DNA of 64,000 bases from Limnomonas spitsbergensis (lineage: Eukaryota; Chlorophyta; Chlorophyceae; Chlamydomonadales): positions 62,001 through 126,000 of the forward strand of contig JAYJMM010000026.1 of the NCBI GenBank assembly GCA_037349105.1. The letters run 5' to 3'. A program made the position numbers and the translations under genes. Positions 10,710 through 20,952 of the stretch are shown here, piece after piece; within the stretch, counting starts at the first letter, position 1, and each line of letters begins with the position of its first letter. The notes beneath the pieces were generated by a model. It was not told where the DNA came from. It saw nothing but the letters and a program-made list of their open reading frames with translations, and did no database searches.

Positions 10710-12474
10710 CTACCACTGCCAGCGCTGGCGGCTCGTCGGATAATGCCAGCCGGTTGTGCGAGCCCCATGAGCTACAAGCTTGGCAGTATTGCCTGGCTGC
10801 GACCGCCCCAGGCTGCCGGTCATATCCAGCACCGGCACGTTGTCTTGGATGGATGGGATCTTGGTAAACCTGGCCCCCCCAGCCAGCTGCAGGATCATCT
10901 GCTTCTGCAGCTGCAAGTGCGCCTCCGCCTGCTCCAGGGCAATCCTCTCCCTTTTTAGCCTCATGGATTCCCTGCTGGAGCCCGGGCCGCGCTCCTCTGT
11001 GTCTTCAGAGTCCGACTTGCTGGGGTCAGAGCCTAACCCGCCGCCTCCGTCCCTGGCTGGGTTCCGGCTTCGCTGGCCCCGGCTGTCTCTGTGGTATGCA
11101 CTTCTCTGGGACTGCCCGCCCTTGGTGTCCCATTTATCCTCCTGATCCCGCTTGTCTTCCGGGCTGGTTACTGATGAACCTGCTTGACTGCGTTCCGCCG
11201 GTGTACTCCCTTGCCTCGGGAATTGACAGCTCATCCTCCCTGTTTCCATGTCCTTGCGGGTCGCCTCTCCCGGTATTCCCTGCCGGCTCGATTTCCTGCA
11301 TGACTCGCCTCCCTTGGCCTGGGCAGTGGCTCCTTCTTTCCGCCTTGCCTCCTGCCTGGGCCGCCTGGGCCCGCAGGAACTCCGCGATGTGGTCCACCTG
11401 GCCTTCATGGTTGCTGTTTTCCTTGTTGTCCACGATGCGCAGCATAGCACATGACTCCTGCTTGTTTGCCCTTCTTGGCTCCGAGTTCTGCTCCGTTAGC
11501 CTGGCTAGGGACAGGCTGGTCGCCCTTAGTTGTTCGCTGGCCGTTGGGATGCTTGGCCTGGGTCTGCACCCTTTGTCCCTCCTTTGGCTCCTGAGACTGG
11601 GCTCACTGCTGGCCTCCTGGCGTTCCCGCCTGGCCTGGCTTGCAGCTGGAACCGTCTGCTCCTGCCACCTCTAGACCTCCCTGAGGTCATCGGGCTGCAG
11701 CCTGGCCGCCTCGAATCCTTCCCACTCATGGAGCTCTCCCTCCCCCTCTGGCTCAGATCCGGGCTCCTCCTCATCTCCGACCACGCTGGTGCACCACTCA
11801 TCTGCAAAGGCCTTGACATCCAGGGCCGCCTCTTGTCCCGCTGTTCCCTTGGACACACTGCCAAGGGCTGCCATCAGCGTTGCCCTGTCATGCCCCGTGT
11901 GAGGGATTCCCATAATGGCTTTTGTTTCCCACTCCGCCAGATGGTGGCTCCTGAATTCCTCGATGGCTCTTGCCTGATCGTTGAGGTGGGGGAAATACCT
12001 GGAGCACTGCAGGATCCCCGTCCATCCTATCGGCTGTGGCTCGTCCGCCGATCGCCCTGCTGGTTCCAGCAGCCAGCTTCCTCCTGACTACTCGGCTTCT
12101 CTGGGTACAGGCGTCCACGCCGGGTTGTTAAAGTACCCGTACAGGCTGTCCCTCCGACTGCCGCTCCCCATTTTCTTACCGGCAGATCCGGCCCCGGCCT
12201 CTTGCCTTTGCCCGCCGAGGCTGGAGGGGAATCTGGACATGGGTGTGCCGTATGCCGAGGCTCCGGCCGACTCCTCGACCGGGCCGCGCAGCGGCCTTGC
12301 CTGCTTCCGCCGGTGCAAGACAGGCCTTGGCGGTATTCCCCTTGGAAGCTGCATCTCGTGCTTGGAATCTGGCAGCTCGTCCTCAAAGACCAGATCCGCC
12401 CACGGCTGTCCTACAGGCGCGGGCTGCCGTTGGGACCTTGGGTCACTGCATTTCTGCAAGTCCCGTTGGACCAC
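10710..12474 (-). pseudogene. Retroelement copy 4: N-terminal Gag region in broken frames
   Basis: Minus-strand frames 12474-12088, 11913-11671, 11864-11526 and 11450-10710 are pieces of the Gag N-terminal region seen intact at 23566-26118. Shared blocks are APVGQPWADL, YGTPMSRFPSSLG, MGIPHTGHDRATL, AFADEWC and ARFTKIPSIQDNVPVLDM. At least three frame changes separate them. Homology to copy 2 starts at about 12415, just beside a 15-bp tandem repeat. Confidence 0.65.
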
Positions 12475-12480
12475 CGCTGT

Positions 12481-12670
12481 CCCCTGCTTCAGTCCCCTGC
12501 TTCAGTCCCATGCTTCTGTCCCCTGCTTCTGTCCCATGCTCCTATCCCATGCTTCTGTCCCATGCTTCTGTCCCATGCTCCTGTCCCATGCTTCTGTCCC
12601 ATGCTTCTGTCCCCTGCTCCTGTCCCCTGCTTCTGTCCCATGCTTCTGTCCCCTGCTTCTGTCCCATGCT
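12481..12670. repeat. 15-bp minisatellite between head-to-head Gag and X modules
   Basis: About a dozen copies of a CCATGCTTCTGTCCC-like unit (A/C variable) fill the gap between the minus-strand Gag fragment and the plus-strand X ORF. The apparent open frames across it are products of the repeat. Confidence 0.9.
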
Positions 12671-12689
12671 CCCGCCAGCGCGACAGGAA

Positions 12690-15600
12690 CCACCGGAGGG
12701 CGAGCAACCAAGGTGGGAGGGGACAGGAGGTCACACGTGCTTCATGACAGGCCACATGGAAATTAGCCAGGACAGAGACGCCTACCAGGCCGAGGTCAGT
12801 CAGGCAGGACCAGTTCAGGTGGCCCCTCAGAGGGTGCCAGAAGGGCAGGTAGCCAGTCAGGTAAACCACTGGGCGATGGCTGTAGAGGCGTTAGCCATGA
12901 ACCATTATGGGACTATGCCTGCAGGGTCGGCCAGATCCGTAGCACATGCGTTGGAGTTCTTGAAGGATCTCCAGAGGAGGGGGTGCCCAGCTCCGTGTGT
13001 AGGATGGCCAAATCTGATGCAGAGGTTCCTAGACAGGGAATGGGACAAGTATGATGAGCAGTGGGATGAGTTCGAGAGACGCGAGCGGGAGGCAGTACCC
13101 CAGCACGACGTAGACGGGTGGGATACCGATTCAGGATCCAACCTTTCAGCAGTCAGATATGAGCCTCAGGAACCCTCGCCCTTGCATGCAAGAGAGTTTG
13201 GCGTGTTATGTCCAGGTACCCCGGAGGGCAATCAAGACACCGGCAGAGGGGCAGCGGGAGCAGCCGCCGAGACAGAGGAGCCACACAGAGCGGGGTCGTG
13301 ACTCCCAGCGGCCAGAGGGACCGCAGCAGGGAGCCAGCTGGACGCTCGGGCGGGGCCCGTTAGGACCCATAAAGGCACTAGCTCTCGGTGCAATGCGTGG
13401 GGAGGAATCGACAAGGACGGAGAGACGCAGCACGGCAGCGAGAGGGAAGGGAGGTCTGACGCACGGGGCGAGGACAGGCAGCTTGACCAGTCCTTCAGCA
13501 GAGACAGGTCCTACAGCAGAGAACGCATCTACATACAGCCGTTCCAGCAGTCGCTGCCAGCAGGCGAGCCCTTTGTGCAGTACTTCCGCCTGGGGGAAGA
13601 GATGCCAGAGGCGTCCACCTCCGGGGCCATGCTGACTATGCCAGGGGAGTGCAGGGACGGGCCATGTCGGTTGCAGAACCATAGGCTCCTGGACGGCGGA
13701 GAGCAGACATGTGTTGACAGGGCAGCAGCCATGCAGGCAGTTGCCAGGATGATTTTCCCGTGGGACGCAGTGACAGCTGTCATGCTGGGCGCTGCTCTCA
13801 AAGGATACATCCGGCCCAGCACAAATATAGCAGATTACATGCAGAGGGGATGGTCGCGGCACCCCATCTATGCATACTGCGTTAGCGAGATGGTGAGTCT
13901 CGCCATTGCAGCAGGTATCACAGCGGTGGATGCAGCATGCTGGGCGCACCCGGACATGCCAGACATTGCGCCAGCCGAGGGGATGTGGCAGGGTGCGCAG
14001 CCAGGATTCATGCGCACACCGTGGGCGATGGACTGTGTCCGTGAGCTGATGGGGCACCCAGCCCTCAGAGACCGCGCATTTTATGTGCCAGTCCAAGCCA
14101 TGGGCGAGTTCGAGAGATTTGTGGAAACAACAGAGCAGGCCCCAGTGAGGGCAGGGCTGTGTCACCCAGGCAGGCCAGGGCGGTGTGAGGCGACCATAGA
14201 GGCGTCCATCGTCATCCCCAGGACGGTCGCAGGACAAGCAGTGCCGTGGGGGCCAGCGCCAGGGGACGCCAGGGCAGCCATTCCAGTCCAGCAGCTAGTA
14301 ACTTACTACTATGAGGAGATGGCTGATGAGGAGTTGCCCGTTTCATCGGCATGGATCCACATGCACGCGACTCACGATGATATGCCCGTCTACCTGTTTG
14401 CAAGGCACCAGCAGGACGTGGCAGTCACTAAGTGCGCGTCAGTAGACGAGGCGGAGTTCCATGCCTATACCTACGCTAGGGGAGCAGACCCGACAGTGTG
14501 GACGCTCATGCTAATGGCGCTGCAGAGGGTCCTGCTCCCAGGACAGCGATCAGCGGCCATGCGGCATGTGTGGGGCGTAGAGGATCAGTGGGCGCCTACA
14601 GAGGTAACAGCCTGTCCAACATGGCCTTACGGACCCCAGCAGTCGCCAGCATCAGGAGCCATGTGGGAAGGAGAGGAAGAGCTGGCGAGCTCGCCGTTCG
14701 CAGTAGAACGCCTGGCAGCATATGTGCACCAGTGGGTGCGTCAGGAGCGGAGGGCGTGGCACGACAACAGGGCCAGCAGCGTGCTGCCCTATTGGCAGGC
14801 TGACGTCATAACAACGCAGTTGTGGAGACAAGCGCACCCAGCAGGGGTGCGCACGCTGCACCCTCTGTTCAGAAGGGCAAGGGAAGTAGGCATCGAGGAG
14901 GAGTTGGAGGACTTGAGGAACCAGCCGAGTAGGGGACATGGGCCGGTGGGCAGGCGAGGCACAGATGCAGAGGAGCCAGCAGCAGCCACCGACGGCCCTG
15001 TCCAGGATGAGGAGCCGGAATGGACCCAGGCGGCATTTGTAACATTTGGGGCGGCAGCAGCCTCATGGGAGCTGCTGGAGTACGTGGACGACTTGGGGGT
15101 AGCAGCACTGGAAGCTGAGCCTAGGGGACGGGCAGAGCCCCAGGCAGCCCTAGACATTGTCAGCACACCGCCCACGGAGGACTCAGACAGCAGGACCCCA
15201 GAGTTCAGCGACGACGTTTCAGAGGGTCCACCACCACTGGTTGAGATCACCGAGTCAGATGAGGAGTGGCACGAGGCAGGAGCCAGGCCCTCGGACCAGG
15301 ATAGCGTCACCAGAGCAGAGGCTCGGGATGCAGAGGGCAACTACGTGCCAGCAGACAGCGGCCCAGGACCAGGAAGTCCAAGGTACGGCATGGTGGGAGA
15401 GCTGCCACAGCTGAGGCGCGCGTGGGTGCGCGGCATCTTTCAGGAGCAGGCAGCAATGAAAGAGCGCAGAAGCAGGAGAGCCGCTATAGAGCTTGGTAAC
15501 GGAATCACACTGGAGGAAGAGGCAAACCAGGTCGCAACGGGGATCAGCCTTCAGCAGGCAGCAGACCAGCACGCTCGCAGGCCCGAGGGGGCAGCAGCAG

Positions 15601-16889
15601 ACAAGAAGAGCAATGGGCGCCCGGGATATCCCCAGATCAGCCAGCCAGCACAGACAGCGGCACAGGGGCCTTGGGGTGACCCAGCGGCGTACAGCACGGG
15701 ACGCTGGGTTGCAGTGCTCAGGAATTTTGTCGATCAGCTGGACGTGCTGCGAAGGCAGGACATGGGGCAGCAAGAGGCGGGCCAGGAGGCTAGCCTGCTG
15801 TTTCGACTTAAAATGCTACCACAGCCCGATCCGGACCCCAGGATGGGAGGTTACAGCAGGGCGGTCAGGGAGCTACGGGAGGAGCTGACGGAGAGAGTAT
15901 CGGCCCTCTACACGGGAAGAGCAGAAGGAGCGGACACCCAACAGCCGTCGGATAGTCGCAGCAGACAAGCCCAAACCGGCAGGGGCGAGGACCTCGCCAG
16001 CAGGGTTGCCGGCGCGCAGGACACCATACGACGGGGCTGTGGGCAGGATGAGCCCGCGGGCGCAGGCAGCAGTAAGGCCGTGCAGCGCGCCAACCACAGG
16101 CAGGAGAGAATGGCACAGTGCAGCACAGGACAGATCCCAGGAGCAGGGCCAGAAAGGGCCAATGCACTTTGGGCTGACACTGCCAAGCTGCAAGGAAAGA
16201 AGTCTAAGAAGGCCAGGAGACGCGCAGGAAAGGCGCAGAGGGCGGCCGCGGACAGGAACCGAGGCAGCAGACCAGGATTGGACTGCCCAGCCCTGCCACT
16301 CAGGGTCAGCCAGGTAGACCTGGAGATCACGTGGGCCAGAGGACAGCAGCCGCCAGAGCAGATTACAGAGCCAGGCGTTCAGCCCGCAGAACAGTTACCG
16401 CAGCAACCCATGAGGAAGACGACAGCGTGCAAAGGACTCCTCACCTGTACAGCAATTAAAGGGATCCTTACGGGAGCGCTCCAGCTGATACTGGTGTGGC
16501 TTCTGCTGTCGGTGTGTGTGCCAGGGGCGCGAGCTACCGGGCAAGGAGTGCGAGGAGGAGGATTTACGGCAGGCCAAGGTGCTTTTGTTTCTGGAAGGGA
16601 GGCAGCAGCAAAGCTGTCGTCTGGATGGTTGCGCCCACCGGCTGTCAGCTCCATGAGGGACACCAGCGGGAGGGGCGCATGCAGCCAGCAGGAGAGATGG
16701 CACAACGGCAATACCACTGGCGAGGAAGAGCTGCCCGCGGTGGACGACCCGCAGGCGGCTGTGGTGATCGACATGTTTCAGCCGGGGGGAGTAGTGGAGC
16801 CACCCGCAGAGTACGTCAAGACCAAGGAGGGATGGCTGCTGGGCAAGCATCCCGACTTCACTGCGGAGCAGCAGGAGAGCCACCAGTAA
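12690..16889 (+). CDS. Large X ORF of the retroelement family, one in-frame stop, C-terminal hydrophobic segment
   Basis: One reading frame runs from about 12690 to a TAA at 16887-16889, broken only by TGA at 13299-13301, giving about 1,400 codons. The N-terminal block (GGHTCFM, AMNHYGT, CPAPC, LCPGTPEG) matches copies 1 and 3. The middle (HPIYAYC, FYVPVQAM, YYYEEMADEE, HMHATHDDMP) matches the fragment at 4980-5600. The C-terminal third is Pro-, Glu- and Ala-rich, then basic. One hydrophobic stretch, GILTGALQLILVWLLLSVC, lies at about 16461-16520, followed by about 117 polar residues. I recognise no enzyme domain. The hydrophobic segment would fit a membrane anchor, so an envelope-like role is conceivable but unproven. 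It converges on the integrase gene and ends 388 bp from it. Confidence 0.6.
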
Positions 16890-17277
16890 AGTAGTAGGGG
16901 CGGTACCCACGAGACGGAGACTTCTATGCTGAGATATCCAGTTAGGGACTTCCAGATACAGTTATCTTGTTGACACACTCTTGTCTGAAGTACAAGGAGC
17001 ATGAGTGTACGGTGATGTACCGTGTTTGTGAGTAGAGGACACCTCTCTAAGGTGTCCTGACCGGAGTTTACGGTATTTACCATAGTATTGCAGTTACTGC
17101 TTTATGGTGCGACATCTTCCGTCTTTGGTCCGCTGGCTGCCGGCCCACTGCCTGCCGGGTACTAGGACAAGCCGCGTTGCGTCTGCATTTCTGCTCTGTA
17201 GGCGCCTGCCCGCTCCTTGCCAGTTACGGCGTGGGTGACGTCACGTGCTAAGCGGCCTTGCCGCTCTGGGCTCGGCC
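16890..17277. other. Non-coding gap between the convergent X ORF and integrase, with a perfect hairpin
   Basis: No ORF is credible here. A 9-bp perfect stem (AGGACACCT / AGGTGTCCT, 5-base loop) lies at 17036-17058. A weaker inverted pair (GTACGGT / ACCGTG) lies at about 17007-17022. It could hold 3' ends for both flanking genes or part of an LTR. No second LTR copy was found by eye. Confidence 0.5.
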
Positions 17278-19320
17278 TCAGGTCTCGGTAAGCTCCTCAA
17301 GGGCTGACTCCTCTTCTTCCCTTGCTGCTTCCTTGGCCACCTTAGCCCTTCTTGTAACTGCTCTCGGGGTGACATTGGCCTCTCCCCGGCCAGTGGTGTA
17401 CGAGATGTCGTACAACCCGTTCGCCATTGGTCTTGCGATGCCCCGCTCCATTTGCCTTGTTGCTGGGTTGGTGGCCATGACTTCCACCTCAGGTCTGTCC
17501 ATGACGTTGGCCTCCTGGGCTGTCCTGGCAGCCGCTCTGGCTGCTGGGCTCGGCCGCCCCTGGACCTGCAAACTGCGATCTTCTGTAGCGGGCCCTGCTA
17601 TTGCAGCGGGCCCTGCTCCCTTGTTGTCAGGTGTGCAGTGTGGGCACAACCATTCGCCCTCAGGCACCTCCTTGAGTACTGGCACCAAGCAATCCATGTG
17701 CCAACCTGTATTGCAGGCATCACACAAAAGCATCACCTCTCCGCGATCAGGCAGCTGGCACACCTCGCAGGACAGGCTGTTATTGGGTCTGGTGCCACTG
17801 AAATCAACCACTCCCCTGAGGTTGGGCAAGTGGCATGGAGAACAATTGACAGCATTCTCTGTTACTGTGAGGCCATCTGCCCCTTCCAAAACCAAGGTTC
17901 CCGTCGCCCCCAGTGTCTTCACCCTTAGGATCTCAGGCCTGGCCTTGGGATCGAGGCTGCGTCGTTCTGATGAATACTTCACATACACGTAATCTCCCTC
18001 TGCAAAACGCCTGACCTGGGGGACATACCCTCCCCCACGAATGCGTGCATATCGCAGCTTGTCGCGGTGCTGCGCAATTTTCAGATGCTCACCCGCGACT
18101 GGCAGTGCCTCTTTCATCCTGGCCACTCTGGCCAAGAGCAGGTCTGCTGCCTCTTCTGCTGTTGCCACCTTGGCTGTGTTCCAGAGGTCCGCCCCCACTC
18201 TGGAGGGGAAGGTGGGTCTCTGCCCGAACAGCACCTCGTACGGCGCCATGCGCGTGGCTTGCTGCGGGGAGCACCTGAAGCCCAGGGCTACCCAGGGCAC
18301 CATCTTGTCCCAGGACTCGTCGCTGCTGCCTTCCTCGCAGCACTTGCGTAGGCCTGCCTTGAGGGTATGGACAGCCCTCTCTGATAGCCCGTCTGCATGG
18401 GGATGGTTGGCAGAAGTGGTGCGGTGATCAATGAAGCAGTCCAACAACATGTCCTGAAATTCACCCTGGAACTCTGTTCCCTGGTCTGTCACCACCTCTG
18501 CGCATCCTCCGAATCGTGCAACCACATTTTGAAAGAATGCCAAGGCCGTCACATCAGACGCCTTGCTTGGAATGGGGATCAACTCCACCCATTTGGAGTA
18601 ATGCTCCACACAAACCATCACAAACCGATTGCCCCTGGAAGTGGTCGTGAATGGACCACACAGGTCCACTCCCGACCGGAAAAACAACCCCTCAATGGGT
18701 AGCGGGTGCAGGTTGGGCTGTATGTGATTGAACGTGGACGCCCTGGCCCTGTCACACACACCGAATTCCTGCACTGCCTTCTTGACTGCTGCTCTAAGCC
18801 CCCGCCACCAATGCTGCTTCATGACCATGAAAGCCGTGCGGTGGCTGCCAAAATGGCCCGTACCTGCATGGGCTGTCTGGACCACTGCAAGCCTGTCCTC
18901 TGGCCTGGGCACCACGCAACGTCTACCATCAGGCATGAGTCTCATCAGGACTCCTCCCCTCTCTGATTCCCACTGGAATGGCGCCGCTCTGCGCTGTATT
19001 CTGGTCTGTTCTCCTAGCTCTGTTCCCTGAACATATGTCTTCTCGCGGAGGAACCTCAATACAGGCTCATCTGCCCACACATCAACCCTGGCCGATGGTC
19101 CTGCAGGACAACCTGGCGGGTCCTTCTCACCCTCTGTGTCCCTGGTCACCTCGATTTCAACATCAACTTGTTCCTCAGGCGTGTTCCCACCTGGTTCCTG
19201 TGCCGCGTCGGCCCAGTCTGCCGCAGCCGATTCTCCCAGGCACTGCCTGTATGACGCGGCCGCTTCTCCGCTGCCAGAGCACGCGTTTCCTGCGGTAGCA
19301 AGGGCGTAGTGGCTGGACAA
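17278..19320 (-). CDS. Retroelement integrase with C-terminal PHD finger
   Basis: A 680-residue open frame on the minus strand. Residues 151-189 resemble the integrase N-terminal zinc domain (HAGTGH...VCDRA), but the last Cys of the HHCC set is Ala. The catalytic core spans about 205-370, with Asp219 (GVDLCGPF), Asp279 (VVTDQGTEF) and Glu314 ([10 protein letters not shown]), the DDE triad of Ty3/Gypsy integrases. Residues 440-500 look like a GPY/F-type module. Residues 518-562 form a complete C4HC3 PHD finger: CEVC, CDAC, WHMDC and CPHC (17635-17769). PHD fingers often bind the histone H3 tail. Here it sits where chromoviruses carry a chromodomain, so a targeting role is likely but inferred. 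The start is uncertain, because the upstream sequence is the frameshifted methyltransferase end. Confidence 0.93.
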   Translation of the reverse strand: MSSHYALATAGNACSGSGEAAASYRQCLGESAAADWADAAQEPGGNTPEEQVDVEIEVTRDTEGEKDPPGCPAGPSARVDVWADEPVLRFLREKTYVQGTELGEQTRIQRRAAPFQWESERGGVLMRLMPDGRRCVVPRPEDRLAVVQTAHAGTGHFGSHRTAFMVMKQHWWRGLRAAVKKAVQEFGVCDRARASTFNHIQPNLHPLPIEGLFFRSGVDLCGPFTTTSRGNRFVMVCVEHYSKWVELIPIPSKASDVTALAFFQNVVARFGGCAEVVTDQGTEFQGEFQDMLLDCFIDHRTTSANHPHADGLSERAVHTLKAGLRKCCEEGSSDESWDKMVPWVALGFRCSPQQATRMAPYEVLFGQRPTFPSRVGADLWNTAKVATAEEAADLLLARVARMKEALPVAGEHLKIAQHRDKLRYARIRGGGYVPQVRRFAEGDYVYVKYSSERRSLDPKARPEILRVKTLGATGTLVLEGADGLTVTENAVNCSPCHLPNLRGVVDFSGTRPNNSLSCEVCQLPDRGEVMLLCDACNTGWHMDCLVPVLKEVPEGEWLCPHCTPDNKGAGPAAIAGPATEDRSLQVQGRPSPAARAAARTAQEANVMDRPEVEVMATNPATRQMERGIARPMANGLYDISYTTGRGEANVTPRAVTRRAKVAKEAAREEEESALEELTET
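17635..17769 (-). other. PHD zinc finger domain at the integrase C-terminus
   Basis: All eight zinc ligands are present in C4-H-C3 order with usual spacing: CEVC, X11, CDAC, X4, H, X2, C, X14, CPHC. The conserved Trp before the last Cys pair (GEWLC) is there too. Acidic and hydrophobic residues precede the second Cys pair (EVMLLCDAC), as in H3-binding PHD fingers. Confidence 0.9.
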
Positions 19321-19389
19321 GTTGCACCCAACACTGGATCCCTGTCCAGGCCTGACAGCCGTGCTCTGCGTTTCAATTCCTCTGGTATG

Positions 19390-20940
19390 ATTTTAGCACA
19401 CTCAAGTGCCACATTGAGCCATGCTCCAAGTGCCCACGAATCCATGCACCTGCCCAAGGCTGCCCTCCTGGCCGCCTCTGGGAAGTCTGGGCGCGGCAAT
19501 GTGGACCCCACAGCGTACCCCATGGCCCGTTCGCGTTCGTTTGCATTGGGCTCTTGCAAGTCCCCCATGGTTCTTGTACACCATCCCATTTTGCCCGTTC
19601 CGAAAAGAATATGATGAGGGCGTGGCCATCAAACACGGCAGCACCCTCTTGGGCTGTCATGTTACGTTGATGCGGTACCCCCCGTTGTCAGGGCATGAAA
19701 CTATCTGGGCCTTGCTGCCCTCGTCCAGAATGTCGTCTACTATCCCCTCGTGGGGTCTGGTCGACGCACGAATCACAAACTCGATATCTGCTGCATGGGC
19801 GATATTCCCCCAATAGTTGCGAGTGCGGTGGGCGTAAGACCCCACCTGCGCTGCGTCAAACAACGCCGGTGTTCCCAGAATCCTGCACACCTGAAAGGCC
19901 TCAACACTGGCCTTCACACTTTTCTGATTCAATTGCATTGCCACATTCTCAATCAGGTACGCTGGCGGCCTAGGCCCCTGCAGGAACTGCAGTGTACCCA
20001 ACAGCTTGACTGACGGGAAGAAATACTTGCTTCTCTCTCCCGCGAGCCCACGCCCCTTGCCTGCTGACGAGAGGTCCTGGCACTCCCAGCCTGCTACCAT
20101 GAACCACTGGCGCCCCTCCTGGGCGCCCGCCTCATGGAGGTGCTCCGCCGTAATGGCATACACATCTTGGGGCAACGCTCTGAAAGCCTTTTCAAACGCT
20201 TTGACTGGAAGCAACTGAGGGTATCTCCTGTGCAACTGCACCAGGCGACCCCCTGCGATCTCTCTGACTTCCTCACTGATATCAGCATACAAGTACTGCA
20301 CCACTGGGATACCCGCCCTGAGCACCATTTCCAGCCCTGAGCACATACCTCCAAAGGGCTCGAAAAGGACGACTCCCTCGGTCTCCATGACCCGCACAGC
20401 CCCACTCGACAGGCAAGCTGTGTCCAGGCCTGCATGTAAATGAGGGGGCGTCACCCGAGGCAGGTCAGCAAGAACATCCCTGATCATTGTCCTGGCCCGC
20501 TCCCTGTTGCTGAGCGCCTGTTCTGCCGTACTGACAGGCTGCGCCTGCTCATCGTCGTCAGTGGCGGCAGAGGATATCTCCTGCCCCACCGGCGCTGTCA
20601 CGCAAGCTGCCTCTGCAGCTCGCAACATCTGTACTCTCCTTCTGCCCTCCTGCGCCATGCGCACCATCTGGTCTGCATGCCACTGGTTCACTCTGCCCGA
20701 CCCCGTGAGCAAAGCTACCTGCTTCCCACTTGCCTCCTCCTTGACTGCCTTGCCGACAAGCTCCTCCTGGCCGCGGTTTGCTGTTACCCTTTGCGTTCCG
20801 TCTGCTGCTTCTGGGGCGTCTTCCCTAACGCCCCCATCCGCCGCACAGTCCTTCTCGTCTTTGCCAGGTACTCGCACCTCCGAGCGCCTGATTGATCCCG
20901 CTGGTGCAGCTCTTGCTGCTGCGGCTCCCCCGAAGTCCAC
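19390..20940 (-). CDS. C5-cytosine DNA methyltransferase encoded in the retroelement, frameshifted near its C-terminus
   Basis: The frame 20940-19657 (427 codons) carries the ordered motifs of C5-cytosine methyltransferases. Motif I is [14 protein letters not shown] (20329-20370). Motif IV is [15 protein letters not shown], with the candidate catalytic Cys at 20080-20082. Motif VI is ENV (19942-19950). Motif VIII is [11 protein letters not shown]. The usual Pro before the catalytic Cys is Glu. Motif I and motif VIII look closest to Dnmt3/DRM and phage types. The frame ends in an ATGA overlap at 19657-19660. C-terminal target-recognition and motif X-like sequence ([14 protein letters not shown] and ALGRCMD) continues in two other frames to about 19390, so the gene carries frameshifts. 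About 180 residues shared with the linker after the protease precede it. It lies in frame with the protease ORF after TGA 20953-20955. It would methylate cytosine in DNA. Confidence 0.88.
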
Positions 20941-20952
20941 CCGCCTTTTGGC

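Noticed and set aside
12489..12869. Frames of repeated HGTGAWDRSMGQK-like peptides on the minus strand
   Set aside because: They are translations of the 15-bp minisatellite.
15061..15110. YVDD in the X ORF, resembling the reverse transcriptase active site
   Set aside because: It lies in an acidic, Ala-rich stretch (LLEYVDDLGVAALE) with none of the other reverse transcriptase motifs around it.
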